Of a DNA stretch of 64,000 bases, positions 16,170 to 24,293 are shown one piece after another. The stretch's first letter is position 1; each line of letters opens with the position of its first letter. Where the stretch lies: positions 3,441 through 67,440 of the forward strand of contig DASXUL010000126.1 of NCBI GenBank assembly GCA_036504855.1. Direction: 5' to 3'. Made by a program: the position numbers and the translations under genes. The notes under the pieces are model-generated. The model was not told the DNA's origin, ran no database searches, and was given only the letters and a program-made list of their open reading frames with translations. The stretch comes from DASXUL01 sp036504855. GTDB taxonomy: Bacteria > Armatimonadota > DTGP01 > JAKQQT01.

Positions 16170-17783
16170 CTAGGCGCCCGGCCGTCCCCCGCCCTGTCCG
16201 CGTCCGCGGCCCTTCCCGCCGCCAACGCGCACCTTCTGACCATCCTTCAGCGGCGACGCGCTCATCACCACCACCTTCTCGCCCGGCTCCACGCCCGACG
16301 AGATGGCGATGCCGGCGGCGTCGCTGGCATTGGTGGTCACCTTCCGGATTTCGGCGGCGTCATCGGCTATGATCGTCACCGTCGTTCCATCGCGCCCAGA
16401 CTGAACGGCCTCCCTGGGAACGACCACAACGTTGTTCTCCCGCTGAGTGACAATGGAGATGCGGGCGAACATTCCGGGCTTCAGGAGCCCCTGCGCGTTA
16501 TCGAGGATCAGGCGTACGCTGAACTGGCGGCTTGCGGGGTCGGCGGCTGGGTTCACCTGGGCCACCTTGGCGGCGAACGTCTTGCCGGGGATGGCATCCA
16601 CGCGAACCGTGGCAGGCTGCCCGGTGAAGATCCGCCGCGACACATCTTCCGGCGCCGCCACGGTGACATACACCTGGCGAATGGCCTGCACGGAGAGGAG
16701 GGGTTGGCTGGGCGAGGCCATGGTTCCTGGATCGGCGAAGCGACCGGTAACCGAGCCGGATAGCGGCGAGCGGAGCACTGTGTCCGAAAGCTGGGCCTGG
16801 GCGCTGTGGAGCTGCGCCACGGCCGCATCCACGGCGGCCTGAAGCGCGGCGAGGTTCTCCTGGTAGGCCGGGGTCTGGGCCGTGTTTGCCCGGGCCGTTG
16901 CCAATGTGGCCTTCGCCTGCTGCACCTGCGCCTTCGCTGCGGCGATGTCGGCAGCGCCCTTGGATGCGGCGATGAGCGCCTGCTGCTGGGCCGAGTGGAG
17001 CTGGGCCTGCGCGGAATCGCGCTGGGCCTTCGAAGACGTCAGTTGTCCGTTCGCCACGTCCAGTGCGCCCTGCTGCATCTGCACGGCCGTTTGCGCGTCA
17101 TCCACGTCCTGAGCGCTGATGAAGCCCTGCTTGTAGAGGTCGTGCACGCGGTTGTACTTTGAGCGGGCGTTGTTCAGGTTGGCCTGCGCGCTTCGCACGG
17201 AAGCCTGCGCGTTCTCGATGCCGGCCGCCGCGGAGTTCAGCTTGCCCTGCGCGTCCTGTACGCCGGCCGCGGCGGACGCACGTTGGGCGACGTCGTTCTG
17301 CTGGGCCTGGTTGAATGTGGCGGATGCCGAAGCGAGCGCCGCCTGCTGTTGCAGGATCTGTGATCGCACGGAGACGTTGGCCGGATTCTGCGTGAGGCGC
17401 GCCTGGGCCAGCCGGTATCGCGCCTGTGCCACCTGGGCCTGTTGTTGGCGGACGTTGGCCTCGGCCTCTGACGGATCGATGCGGGCAAGCACCTCTCCGG
17501 CGGTCACCAGGTCGCCCTCCCGGACCACCAGGTAGTCCAGTCGACCGGTTGTCTTTGGCGAGATCCTGACGTTGTACGGCGCTTCCACGTTGCCGATGGA
17601 GTCGAACGTGGCAACGATGTTCCTTCGCACGGCGGGCGCCACGGCCACCGGAACGGGCGCGCTTTTGCGCATGTCGCGCACTTGCGCCTGTTGGGCGGTG
17701 TCCGCGGCCTTCTGTTTGAGCCGCCACCCGATGAGCCCGAGAACAACGAGCGCCGGGAGCAGAACGGCCAACCATCTCTTCAT
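16170..17783 (-). CDS. RND efflux periplasmic adaptor (membrane fusion protein) with long coiled coil
   Basis: A 537-residue adaptor with an N-terminal membrane anchor (WLAVLLPALVVLGLIGW). The first biotinyl-lipoyl half (GNVEAPYNVRISPKTTGRL, VREGDLVTAGEVLARIDPSE) and the second half (LRSPLSGSVTGRFADPGTMA) are separated by a very long Ala/Gln-rich helical hairpin (about 115-325). Beta-barrel and membrane-proximal regions follow, and a Gly-rich basic end (GGGKGRGRGQGGGRPG). Typical adaptors have about 380-400 residues; the excess is almost all coiled coil, suggesting a longer periplasmic reach to the TolC-like protein. It is the first gene of the operon. Confidence 0.92.
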   Translation of the reverse strand: MKRWLAVLLPALVVLGLIGWRLKQKAADTAQQAQVRDMRKSAPVPVAVAPAVRRNIVATFDSIGNVEAPYNVRISPKTTGRLDYLVVREGDLVTAGEVLARIDPSEAEANVRQQQAQVAQARYRLAQARLTQNPANVSVRSQILQQQAALASASATFNQAQQNDVAQRASAAAGVQDAQGKLNSAAAGIENAQASVRSAQANLNNARSKYNRVHDLYKQGFISAQDVDDAQTAVQMQQGALDVANGQLTSSKAQRDSAQAQLHSAQQQALIAASKGAADIAAAKAQVQQAKATLATARANTAQTPAYQENLAALQAAVDAAVAQLHSAQAQLSDTVLRSPLSGSVTGRFADPGTMASPSQPLLSVQAIRQVYVTVAAPEDVSRRIFTGQPATVRVDAIPGKTFAAKVAQVNPAADPASRQFSVRLILDNAQGLLKPGMFARISIVTQRENNVVVVPREAVQSGRDGTTVTIIADDAAEIRKVTTNASDAAGIAISSGVEPGEKVVVMSASPLKDGQKVRVGGGKGRGRGQGGGRPGA

Positions 17784-17813
17784 GAATGAGCATCCCCTCG
17801 ATTACTTAATACA

Positions 17814-17828
17814 CATTAGATGTTAATG
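17814..17828. promoter_or_regulatory. Candidate MarR operator upstream of efflux operon
   Basis: CATTA (17814-17818), a 5-nt spacer and TAATG (17824-17828) form a perfect inverted repeat inside an AT-rich island, rare in this GC-rich window. It lies 31 bp upstream of the adaptor start in minus-strand sense. Size and A/T content fit a MarR-type site overlapping the promoter. The link to the operon's own MarR is inference. Confidence 0.5.
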
Positions 17829-17974
17829 CCTATAAGATGGTCGATGCGTTGCAGTATTGTGGAGATTCTGTGGAGGCGGCATGAGCCTGCTCGGCGAACC
17901 TTAGCATTCCGTTAGGGGCGGCACAAGGGCCGGGCGGCCAACATCACCCTGGAATCCCCCCTATGGAGAACGCA

Positions 17975-18157
17975 ATGGATAACGCTTCCCGGTTTCCCCG
18001 GCCGCTGATGTCGGCAGACAACGAGACTCCCTCACCGATGGATACGCTCAGCCGCCGTGTCGCCGAGTTGCGCCGAGCGCTGAACGGCGACGGAGAGCCA
18101 GATCGGTTCGCTGTCTCGGCGCGGCGCTGGCTGCATCCCGATGAGACCCGACGCTAA
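17975..18157 (+). CDS. Small hypothetical protein
   Basis: A 60-residue charged protein (MDNASRFPRPLM..., with an amphipathic RRVAELRRALNG segment) starting at ATG 17975. A GGAG lies 7 bp before it; an earlier ATG at 17963 is possible. It is not recognised. It sits between the divergent efflux operon and the dioxygenase-like gene and could be a short regulator or chance frame. Confidence 0.35.
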   Translation: MDNASRFPRPLMSADNETPSPMDTLSRRVAELRRALNGDGEPDRFAVSARRWLHPDETRR

Positions 18158-18244
18158 CCGTTCGGCCATGTAACCATGGTCGGAACGTCCGCGCTCCTGG
18201 CATCATGAGTGGCATCCACCTTGGGTGAAGGGAGGACAGCCGCC

Positions 18245-19072
18245 ATGCCCATATGTGCATTGCCCGAGCTATCCACGGATTACGTGTTGTCGGCCGAACA
18301 GATCGCCGCGTACCGGGCGAACGGCCATGTCTGCCTGCGCGGGGTCTGCTCGCCGGAAGAGATCTCCGCCTACGGCCCCGTAATCCGCGATGCCGCCCTC
18401 CGTTGCAACCCGGAGACGCGGCCCGTGAAGGAACGGGACACCTACGGCAAGGCATTCCTTCAGATCATGAACCTCTGGCTGCAGGATGGCGGCGCGCGTC
18501 GATTCACCCTGGCCCGGCGCTTCGCGAAGATCGCCGCCGATCTCATGGGCGTACCCGGCGTGCGCCTGTATCACGACCAGGCGCTCTTCAAGGAGCCGGG
18601 CGGCGGCCCCACTCCCTGGCATCAAGACCAGTACTACTGGCCGTTGGATACCAGCAACACGATTACGCTCTGGATGCCGCTCGTTCCTCTGCGCGGCGGC
18701 ATCGGCCCCATGACCTTCGCTTCGGAATCGCACCGGCTGGGCTACCTGGGGGAGTTCAAGATCTCTGATGAGTCCGACCGGGTTTTCCGGAAGCTCATCG
18801 CGGATCGGGGGCTTCGCCTGGATTCCCCGGGTGAAATGGAGGCCGGCGACGCGACCTTCCATTCCGGTTGGACACTGCACGGCGCGCCCCGCAACCCCAC
18901 CGAAACCTTGCGCGAGGTGATGACCGTTATCTACTTCGCGGACGGCGCGCGGCTTCTCAAACCCGACAACGCCAACCGGAAGGCCGACCTTGCGGCGTGG
19001 TTCTCCGGCCTGAAGCCTGGCGACCTGGCGGCCAGCGAAATGAACCCGCTGCTGTACCGGCGCGAAGGCTAG
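18245..19072 (+). CDS. Phytanoyl-CoA dioxygenase (PhyH) family protein
   Basis: A 275-residue Fe(II)/2-oxoglutarate-dependent oxygenase-type protein of the double-stranded beta-helix fold. The facial triad is visible: H and D in TPWHQDQYYWPLD and the distal H in SGWTLHGAPRNPTETLREV. An Arg further on (LREVMTVIYF region) fits the 2-oxoglutarate site. The start ATG 18245 follows a GGGAGG at about 18230-18235. This family hydroxylates unactivated C-H bonds of diverse small molecules and is common, with unknown substrates, in Armatimonadota and Planctomycetes. It appears monocistronic. Confidence 0.9.
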   Translation: MPICALPELSTDYVLSAEQIAAYRANGHVCLRGVCSPEEISAYGPVIRDAALRCNPETRPVKERDTYGKAFLQIMNLWLQDGGARRFTLARRFAKIAADLMGVPGVRLYHDQALFKEPGGGPTPWHQDQYYWPLDTSNTITLWMPLVPLRGGIGPMTFASESHRLGYLGEFKISDESDRVFRKLIADRGLRLDSPGEMEAGDATFHSGWTLHGAPRNPTETLREVMTVIYFADGARLLKPDNANRKADLAAWFSGLKPGDLAASEMNPLLYRREG

Positions 19073-19137
19073 CTGCCGGTATGCACTTCGCAGTTTGTTC
19101 GCTTATGTAAGCTGTGCACATTGGGTAGAAGGCGTGC

Positions 19138-19640
19138 ATGAGTGCTAGAAAGCGTTACCCGAGCGACGTCAGCGATGCGGAGTGGGCCTTCATGGCGTGG
19201 TATCTGACCCTGATGACCGAGGACGCTCCTCAGCGGGCGTACGCGATGCGGGATGCCTTTGACGCGTTGCGGTGGCTGGCCCGCACGGGCAGCCCGTGGC
19301 GCTACCTCCCCGGCGGCTTCCATCCGTGGGAAGCCGCGTATCAGCAGACGCAGCCTTGGATACGGGCCGGTTGTTCTGAGGCGATCGTACACGACCTGCG
19401 AGCGATGATCCGCCGCGCTCAGGGACGCTCCGAGGATCCTCCGCGGCGATCCTGGACGGCCGCGCGTTGCGCTCCACAGTGGACTCTGGCGAGCGGGCTG
19501 GCTACGATGAACACAAGAGGACGAAGGGCTCCAAGGTCCACGTCAGGCTGTCATCGACGTGGGGCGCATGGGGTCGCGCGGTTCCGTGCCTCCGCATGGA
19601 GTACTCGCATGCGGATCGCGGCGAGGGGCGGCCATCGACG
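19138..19640 (+). pseudogene. IS5-family transposase relic, frameshifted
   Basis: The first ~100 codons read as an IS5-type N terminus (YPSDVSDAEWAFM, then DALRWLARTGSPWRYLPGGF and IVHDLRAMIRRAQGRSEDPP). After SEDPP the expected continuation AILDGRALRSTVDSGERAGYDEHKRTKGSKVHV is in another frame, implying loss of one base near 19441-19445. A second shift near 19545 is needed to reach QAVIDVGRMGS, matching the strand with the first catalytic Asp. Beyond about 19640 similarity fades; the rest of the DDE core is missing. It is a dead, truncated element; I could not define terminal inverted repeats. Confidence 0.85.
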
Positions 19641-19756
19641 TGCAAGCGCTGTCGCTATCCGGCAAACCCTTTCGAGAGGTTCACCTTAGCGAGCGAGATG
19701 TCAACCGCCTGACGCGAGGACGAACGCTAACGTTGACGATCATCTAGGAGGCCCTT

Positions 19757-20068
19757 GTGTCGGTCGATAGGAGGAGGGGCCAAGCGCCTACAAACGATTC
19801 GCACAACAGCATCAAGCGCGGCGAAGGGTTGCCAGACCACCGGCATCGAAGCCCACTCCAGCAGGATCTGAGGGATTTCCTTAGCGACTGGAGCTGGAGA
19901 TCCGACTATCTCGCTTTGCCGCTCGCGCTGGTGACCGCGCTGATCGCGGATGCTCATCACGCGCGCCCTGGCGTGGTTTTCCTGGTGATGATCATCACGG
20001 CTTCGACAGTCTTCTTTGCGCACCCGGCAGTCCGCCGCTTCCTTCGGGAGCGGGGCAGTTCGGGGTGA
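19757..20068 (+). CDS. Small two-TM hypothetical membrane protein
   Basis: A 103-residue protein with a GTG start at 19757, supported by TAGGAGG at about 19745-19751. The polar N terminus (about 48 residues) precedes two hydrophobic helices (YLALPLALVTALIADA and PGVVFLVMIITASTVFFA) separated by HHARPG, and a basic C-terminal tail. It is not recognised as a family. It lies just after the transposase relic and may be a passenger or resident gene of unknown function. Confidence 0.55.
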   Translation: MSVDRRRGQAPTNDSHNSIKRGEGLPDHRHRSPLQQDLRDFLSDWSWRSDYLALPLALVTALIADAHHARPGVVFLVMIITASTVFFAHPAVRRFLRERGSSG

Positions 20069-20344
20069 AGGCGCGCCCGCGAGCGGTCGCGTTTGGCCAG
20101 CCACTCATCGATACACGCGCCACACTCTCAACCGTCACACACTCCGCATGACTTGTGATGGATGGCTTCCTGCGCGATGGTTTCAGGGCCTTTGCGCACC
20201 GGGAAGCCGGTTCTCGGGACGCACCGATGACCGGCCAGGATTCAGTTGCGGCGGTAGGTTGGTGGCTCAGGCCAAGTCGGCCAGACCGGGGACCATAGCC
20301 CTGTTATGTGCTGCGCCGCTGTCTGTCTGGAAGGGATTCGACGT

Positions 20345-21073
20345 ATGCGCTATCTCAAATCGTTCAGTATCGCCTCGGTGGTCGCATTGGCGATCTGTGG
20401 CCGAGCGCTTTCCACGCCTGGGGAGCGGATCCCCACCATTCGCGAGCTGTTTCAACGCAGTTGGAGGCCGCCGGAGACGTTCCATCCCTTCGAGATGCGG
20501 GAGACGACCACCGTTGAGTGGAAAGGCAAGCTACGCGTCATCAAGACGGACGTCGTTCGGGGCAATGACCTGACCCACTCCGCCGAGACCGTTACGCTCG
20601 GGGGCCGCGTATTCAAGACCTGGCTGGATGGCGATGAATCCGTCCTGTACGAGCCAGCGGCCAAGGTCTACCTGCGGCGGAAGCATGCGGATCTGCTGGG
20701 TGAACTGCGGAGAAAGGCCAACGATTCGCTGCGCCCCTGGCTGGACGATGAGAGCGCCAAGAAGGACATGGCCATGGCGACCATCACCGCAGTGAAGTAT
20801 CTGGGGCAGCCTGCGTGGAAGGCCACATGGACGGATTCCACGGAGCCCAATCCCGACAACCCTTACAGGCTGACCATCATTGTGAGGCGCAAAGATGGGC
20901 TCATCCAGCAGTTCCGGCAGCAGGCGCGGCGGGGACACGTTACCGTGATCTCCTTGGCGACAAGGTCCATCAAGCGGATGCCGCCCAGCGCGTTCCAGTT
21001 CGTCGCTCCGAAGGGCAGCCGCGAAGGCGTACCTTCTCCGCTTTCATATCACGAGGCAGTTCCTGGGGATTAA
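20345..21073 (+). CDS. Exported LolA-like hypothetical protein
   Basis: A 242-residue protein with signal peptide (MRYLKSFSIASVVALAICGRALS) and a GGAAGGGA ribosome site at about 20329-20336. The mature part alternates beta strands: RETTTVEWKGKLRVIKTD, VFKTWLDGDESVLYEPAAKVYLRR, AWKATWTD, RLTIIVRRKDGLIQQF. The end SAFQFVAPKGSREG resembles the terminal strand of LolA/LolB-fold outer-membrane lipoprotein-sorting-like proteins. The fold assignment is tentative; no partner genes (lolCDE) are nearby. It would act in the periplasm. Confidence 0.65.
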   Translation: MRYLKSFSIASVVALAICGRALSTPGERIPTIRELFQRSWRPPETFHPFEMRETTTVEWKGKLRVIKTDVVRGNDLTHSAETVTLGGRVFKTWLDGDESVLYEPAAKVYLRRKHADLLGELRRKANDSLRPWLDDESAKKDMAMATITAVKYLGQPAWKATWTDSTEPNPDNPYRLTIIVRRKDGLIQQFRQQARRGHVTVISLATRSIKRMPPSAFQFVAPKGSREGVPSPLSYHEAVPGD

Positions 21074-21187
21074 CGCGGGCGCGCGGCCCAGGGACGCTCT
21101 TCGCGCTGTCCAGTTCACGCCGTGCCGACCCGCATTGGCTCCACGCCGACGCCCTTCCAGTGAGGCGGCAACCACCAGTAGCAGGCG

Positions 21188-21300
21188 GATGCCGGGAGCG
21201 GCCTCATCCTGATGGGCGCCCGCTACGACGACGCCTACCAAGGCCGCCTTATCTGCGAGGACTCGGCGCGCGACGATCCGGATGCCTGCCGCATGCCGCA
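21188..21300 (+). pseudogene. Probable relic of an RHS/YD-repeat core C terminus
   Basis: In one frame this stretch reads DAGSGLILMGARYDDA followed by YQGRLICEDSARDDPDAC. This is close to the conserved end of the RHS core (GL.LMGARYYDP..GRFLTEDP). A stop codon lies just upstream in frame (21179-21181) and no long RHS frame precedes it, so it is a fragment. It supports the view that 19-21.4 kb is a degraded accessory region. Confidence 0.45.
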
Positions 21301-21317
21301 TGGGCGGCGGGGTTTGC

Positions 21318-21323
21318 TACAAT
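21318..21323 (+). promoter_or_regulatory. Candidate -10 box (TACAAT) for the DUF5009 gene
   Basis: TACAAT followed by AGAGG lies about 90 bp before the gene and matches the TACAATAGAG seen before the STN gene at 53174. No good -35 is visible. Confidence 0.3.
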
Positions 21324-21407
21324 AGAGGCAACAGGCGATCGCAGGGGGGCCGGTTGGGGGGCTGAGATTCCTCCGCCGGCCCCTCCCGCGTTCATCGGAG
21401 GCCCCAC

Positions 21408-22865
21408 CTGACTGCACCCGCCCAATCCGCGCCCCCCGCGCGCAAAGCAATGGAACGCTCCTACGCCCTGGACGCCCTGCGCGGCGTGGCCATCCTCGCC
21501 ATGGTCCTCTCCGGCATTGTGCCCCACGGCCTCCCGGCGTGGATGTACCACGCTCAGGAAGGGCCGCCCACCTACATCTCCGCGCCGATCGTCCCCGGCC
21601 TGACCTGGGTGGACCTCGTTTTCCCCCTCTTCCTGTTCGCCATGGGCGCCGCCATCCCGCTGGCCCTCTCGCGCCGTTTGGAGAAGGGAACGCCGATGCG
21701 TTCCATCCTCGGCGGCATCGCGTGGCGCGGCGTCATGCTGGCGATCTTCGCCGTCTATAACGACCACGTCGGCGCCTATGCCTTCACCAGCGACGCGAGC
21801 GCCGGCAAAACGCAGTGGGCGCTGGCCCTCCTCGGCTTCTCCGTTCTCTGGCCCGTTTGGGGGCGGTTCCCGGCGAAGTGGAGCAAAACCACCGTTACGG
21901 CGGTGCGCGTCGTCGGCTGGGCGGGCCTCGCGGCCCTGATGGCGCTGCTGCCGCTCACCGGCGTGCAGCCCGCCTTCCGGTTGGGTTTCCGGAACTGGGT
22001 TGGCGTTGAGGACATCATCATCCTCGTGCTGGCCAACGTCAGCGTGGCGGGCTCGCTGATCTGGCTTTGCACGCGCGGTCAGTGGTGGGCGCGGCTGGCT
22101 CCGGCCGGGCTGTTCCTGGCGCTGCGCATCGGCTCCTCGTGGCCCGGTTGGGCGCACAGTCTCTGGCAGTTCACCCCGGCGGACTGGCTCTACCGGATGG
22201 AGTTCTTGAAGTACCTCATCATCGTGCTGCCGGGAACCGTGGTGGGTGACGTGCTGCTGCAGGGGATGCGCGCCCCGGCGCAGGAGCCGACCTGGGCGCG
22301 CGCCCGGTATGCGGCGCTGGCGACAACGGCCTTCGCTTTCGTCCCGCTGGTCCTTTCGGCGCTGGAGGCCCGGTGGGTGTTGCGCGGCACGCTCGCTTCG
22401 CTGGCGCTGGGCGCGCTGGCGTGGGCTCTCGTTGCGCGGCCCGGGTCCGAACGAGAGCGCCTGCTGGCCCGTCTTATCCAGTGGGGGACCTACTGGCTGA
22501 TCATCGGTCTGTGCTTTGAGCCGTACGAGGGCGGCATCCGCAAGGATGGCACCACCATCAGCTACTTCTTCGTGTGCATGGGGTTGGCGCACCTCGCCCT
22601 GGCCGGCTTCACGGTGATCGTGGACGTGTGGAACTGGCGCCGCCCGCTGAGCCTGCTGATCGACAACGGCCAGAACCCCCTGCTGGCGTATATGGCGTGC
22701 AGCAACCTGGTTCTGCCGATCCTCGCGCTGGCGACCGTCGCGGAGCGGGTTGACAAGCTGGCGCTTCCGCCGTGGGGCGGCGCGGCGTATGCCGCGCTGG
22801 TAACGCTCATTTCCGCGCTTTTCGTGAGCGTATGCACGCGGCGCGCCTGGATGGTGCGCGCCTGA
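21408..22865 (+). CDS. DUF5009 / HGSNAT-like multi-spanning membrane acyltransferase
   Basis: A protein of about 471-485 residues with 10 or more TM helices. The opening (ERSYALDALRGVAILAMVLSG) is the signature of DUF5009/heparan-alpha-glucosaminide N-acetyltransferase-like proteins, in which an RxxxLDxLRG-type motif starts TM1. PGLTWVDLVFPLFLFAMGAAIPLAL is the equally typical TM2 region. This family transfers acetyl groups across the membrane to amino sugars. The first ATG (21450) has no ribosome site. GGAGG at 21397-21401 is 6 bp before an in-frame CTG at 21408, so I give the CTG start as the likelier one, with 14 extra residues. Confidence 0.8.
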   Translation: MTAPAQSAPPARKAMERSYALDALRGVAILAMVLSGIVPHGLPAWMYHAQEGPPTYISAPIVPGLTWVDLVFPLFLFAMGAAIPLALSRRLEKGTPMRSILGGIAWRGVMLAIFAVYNDHVGAYAFTSDASAGKTQWALALLGFSVLWPVWGRFPAKWSKTTVTAVRVVGWAGLAALMALLPLTGVQPAFRLGFRNWVGVEDIIILVLANVSVAGSLIWLCTRGQWWARLAPAGLFLALRIGSSWPGWAHSLWQFTPADWLYRMEFLKYLIIVLPGTVVGDVLLQGMRAPAQEPTWARARYAALATTAFAFVPLVLSALEARWVLRGTLASLALGALAWALVARPGSERERLLARLIQWGTYWLIIGLCFEPYEGGIRKDGTTISYFFVCMGLAHLALAGFTVIVDVWNWRRPLSLLIDNGQNPLLAYMACSNLVLPILALATVAERVDKLALPPWGGAAYAALVTLISALFVSVCTRRAWMVRA

Positions 22866-23082
22866 CGGGCTCCGGCCGGCAGGCTGGCCTGTCTCTTGCT
22901 ACGTCCACCGTATGTCCCGTAAGCAGGCGGCCGTCGGCGCAGCGCGGCCACGCTTGGCCGCCGTGGAACCGATCATTGGCGCTGGCCGTCAAACAGGATA
23001 TCCCGCATCCGGCAGGGCAAGCGCCGGACGCAATCCGTCTTAAATACATCATCACCCTCTATTATCATCAGGAAGTGAACTG

Positions 23083-24237
23083 TTGAATGAAGTCGTACTG
23101 ACTGCGCCCCCTCCGCATGTCGCCAGCGTTCGTCGCGTTCGCGACGCGCATATGGACGACCTGCTGAACATGGCGATCGACCGGCGCGCGTCGGATCTGC
23201 ACATCACCGCCGGGGTGCCGCCCATGTTGCGCGTGGATGGCGAATTGGAGCCGATGCTGGATTTTCAGCCTATCGGCGGCACTGAGTCCCAAAGCATCGT
23301 TTACGATATCATGACCGCGGACCAGATCCAGCGCTTTGAAACCAGCCTGGAGATCGATTTCTCGTACGCCATGGGCCAGCGGGCTCGCGTGCGCGTTAAT
23401 GTCTATCGCGACCGGGGCACCGTCGCCGCAACCCTGCGCCTCATCCCGGCCCGCATCCCGCACCTGGATGAACTGGGACTCCCATCCGTATTGCGCGAGA
23501 TGGCCCGCAAGCCGCGCGGCCTCATCCTCGTTACGGGGCCAACCGGCTCCGGCAAGTCGACCACGCTCGCGGCCATGATCCATCAGATCAACAGCGAGCG
23601 CAACGTCCACATCATCACCATCGAAGACCCCATCGAATACCTGCACCACCATCGCAAGAGCATCATCAACCAGCGGGAATTGGGGCAAGACACCCGATCG
23701 TTCGACAATGCGCTGCGGGCCGCTCTGCGCGAAGACCCGGATGTGATCCTCGTCGGCGAGATGCGCGATTTGGAAACCATCGCCACCGCCATCACCTGCG
23801 CCGAAACAGGGCACCTAGTGCTGGCCACCCTCCACACCAACAGCGCTTCACAGACCGTGGACCGCATGGTGGACGTCTTCCCGCCCGGCCAGCAAGACCA
23901 GATCCGCTATCAGTTGGCGTCCAACCTGGAGGCCGTCCTCTGCCAGCAGCTTCTGCCGCGGGCCGACGGCAAGGGGCGGGTGTGCGCGATGGAAGTTATG
24001 ATCGCCACCCCGCCGGTGCGCAATATGATCCGCGACGCCAAAACTCACCAGCTTACCACCATCATCCAGACCAACGGAGACCGGAAGTCGTATGAATCTA
24101 GCATGCAGACGATGGACCAGTCTTTGAAGGGGCTGGTTGCGGATGGTATCATTACGGAGGAAATGGCCCTCAGCCGCGCAGTGAGCCGCACCGAGCTGGA
24201 GCGCATGCTCGCTTCGATGAACGGCAAGGGGGCCTGA
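23083..24237 (+). CDS. pilT: Type IV pilus retraction ATPase PilT
   Basis: A 384-residue cytosolic hexameric ATPase that depolymerises the pilus for twitching and DNA uptake. An N-terminal PAS-like domain (DLHITAGVPPMLRVDGEL) precedes the RecA-like domain. Walker A is GPTGSGKSTT (152-161). The Asp box is IITIEDPIEYLHHH, Walker B is DPDVILVGEMRD, and the His box is GHLVLATLHTNSA. VRNMIRDAKTHQL matches the AIRNLIRE motif that distinguishes PilT from PilB. The start is TTG 23083 with AGGAAG upstream; the next ATG (23152) would cut the N-terminal domain. It is the first gene of the pilus island. No pilB is in the window. Confidence 0.95.
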   Translation: MNEVVLTAPPPHVASVRRVRDAHMDDLLNMAIDRRASDLHITAGVPPMLRVDGELEPMLDFQPIGGTESQSIVYDIMTADQIQRFETSLEIDFSYAMGQRARVRVNVYRDRGTVAATLRLIPARIPHLDELGLPSVLREMARKPRGLILVTGPTGSGKSTTLAAMIHQINSERNVHIITIEDPIEYLHHHRKSIINQRELGQDTRSFDNALRAALREDPDVILVGEMRDLETIATAITCAETGHLVLATLHTNSASQTVDRMVDVFPPGQQDQIRYQLASNLEAVLCQQLLPRADGKGRVCAMEVMIATPPVRNMIRDAKTHQLTTIIQTNGDRKSYESSMQTMDQSLKGLVADGIITEEMALSRAVSRTELERMLASMNGKGA

Positions 24238-24293
24238 TGCGCCACGCCGCCCGTAGGGGCGCCGCCGTGGCGCGGCGCCAGGAGAAGAAGTAG

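Noticed and set aside
23083..24237. Calling this ATPase PilB/GspE (extension) rather than PilT
   Set aside because: It lacks the long N-terminal domain and the tetracysteine zinc motif of PilB, and has the PilT-type VRNMIRDAKTHQL end.
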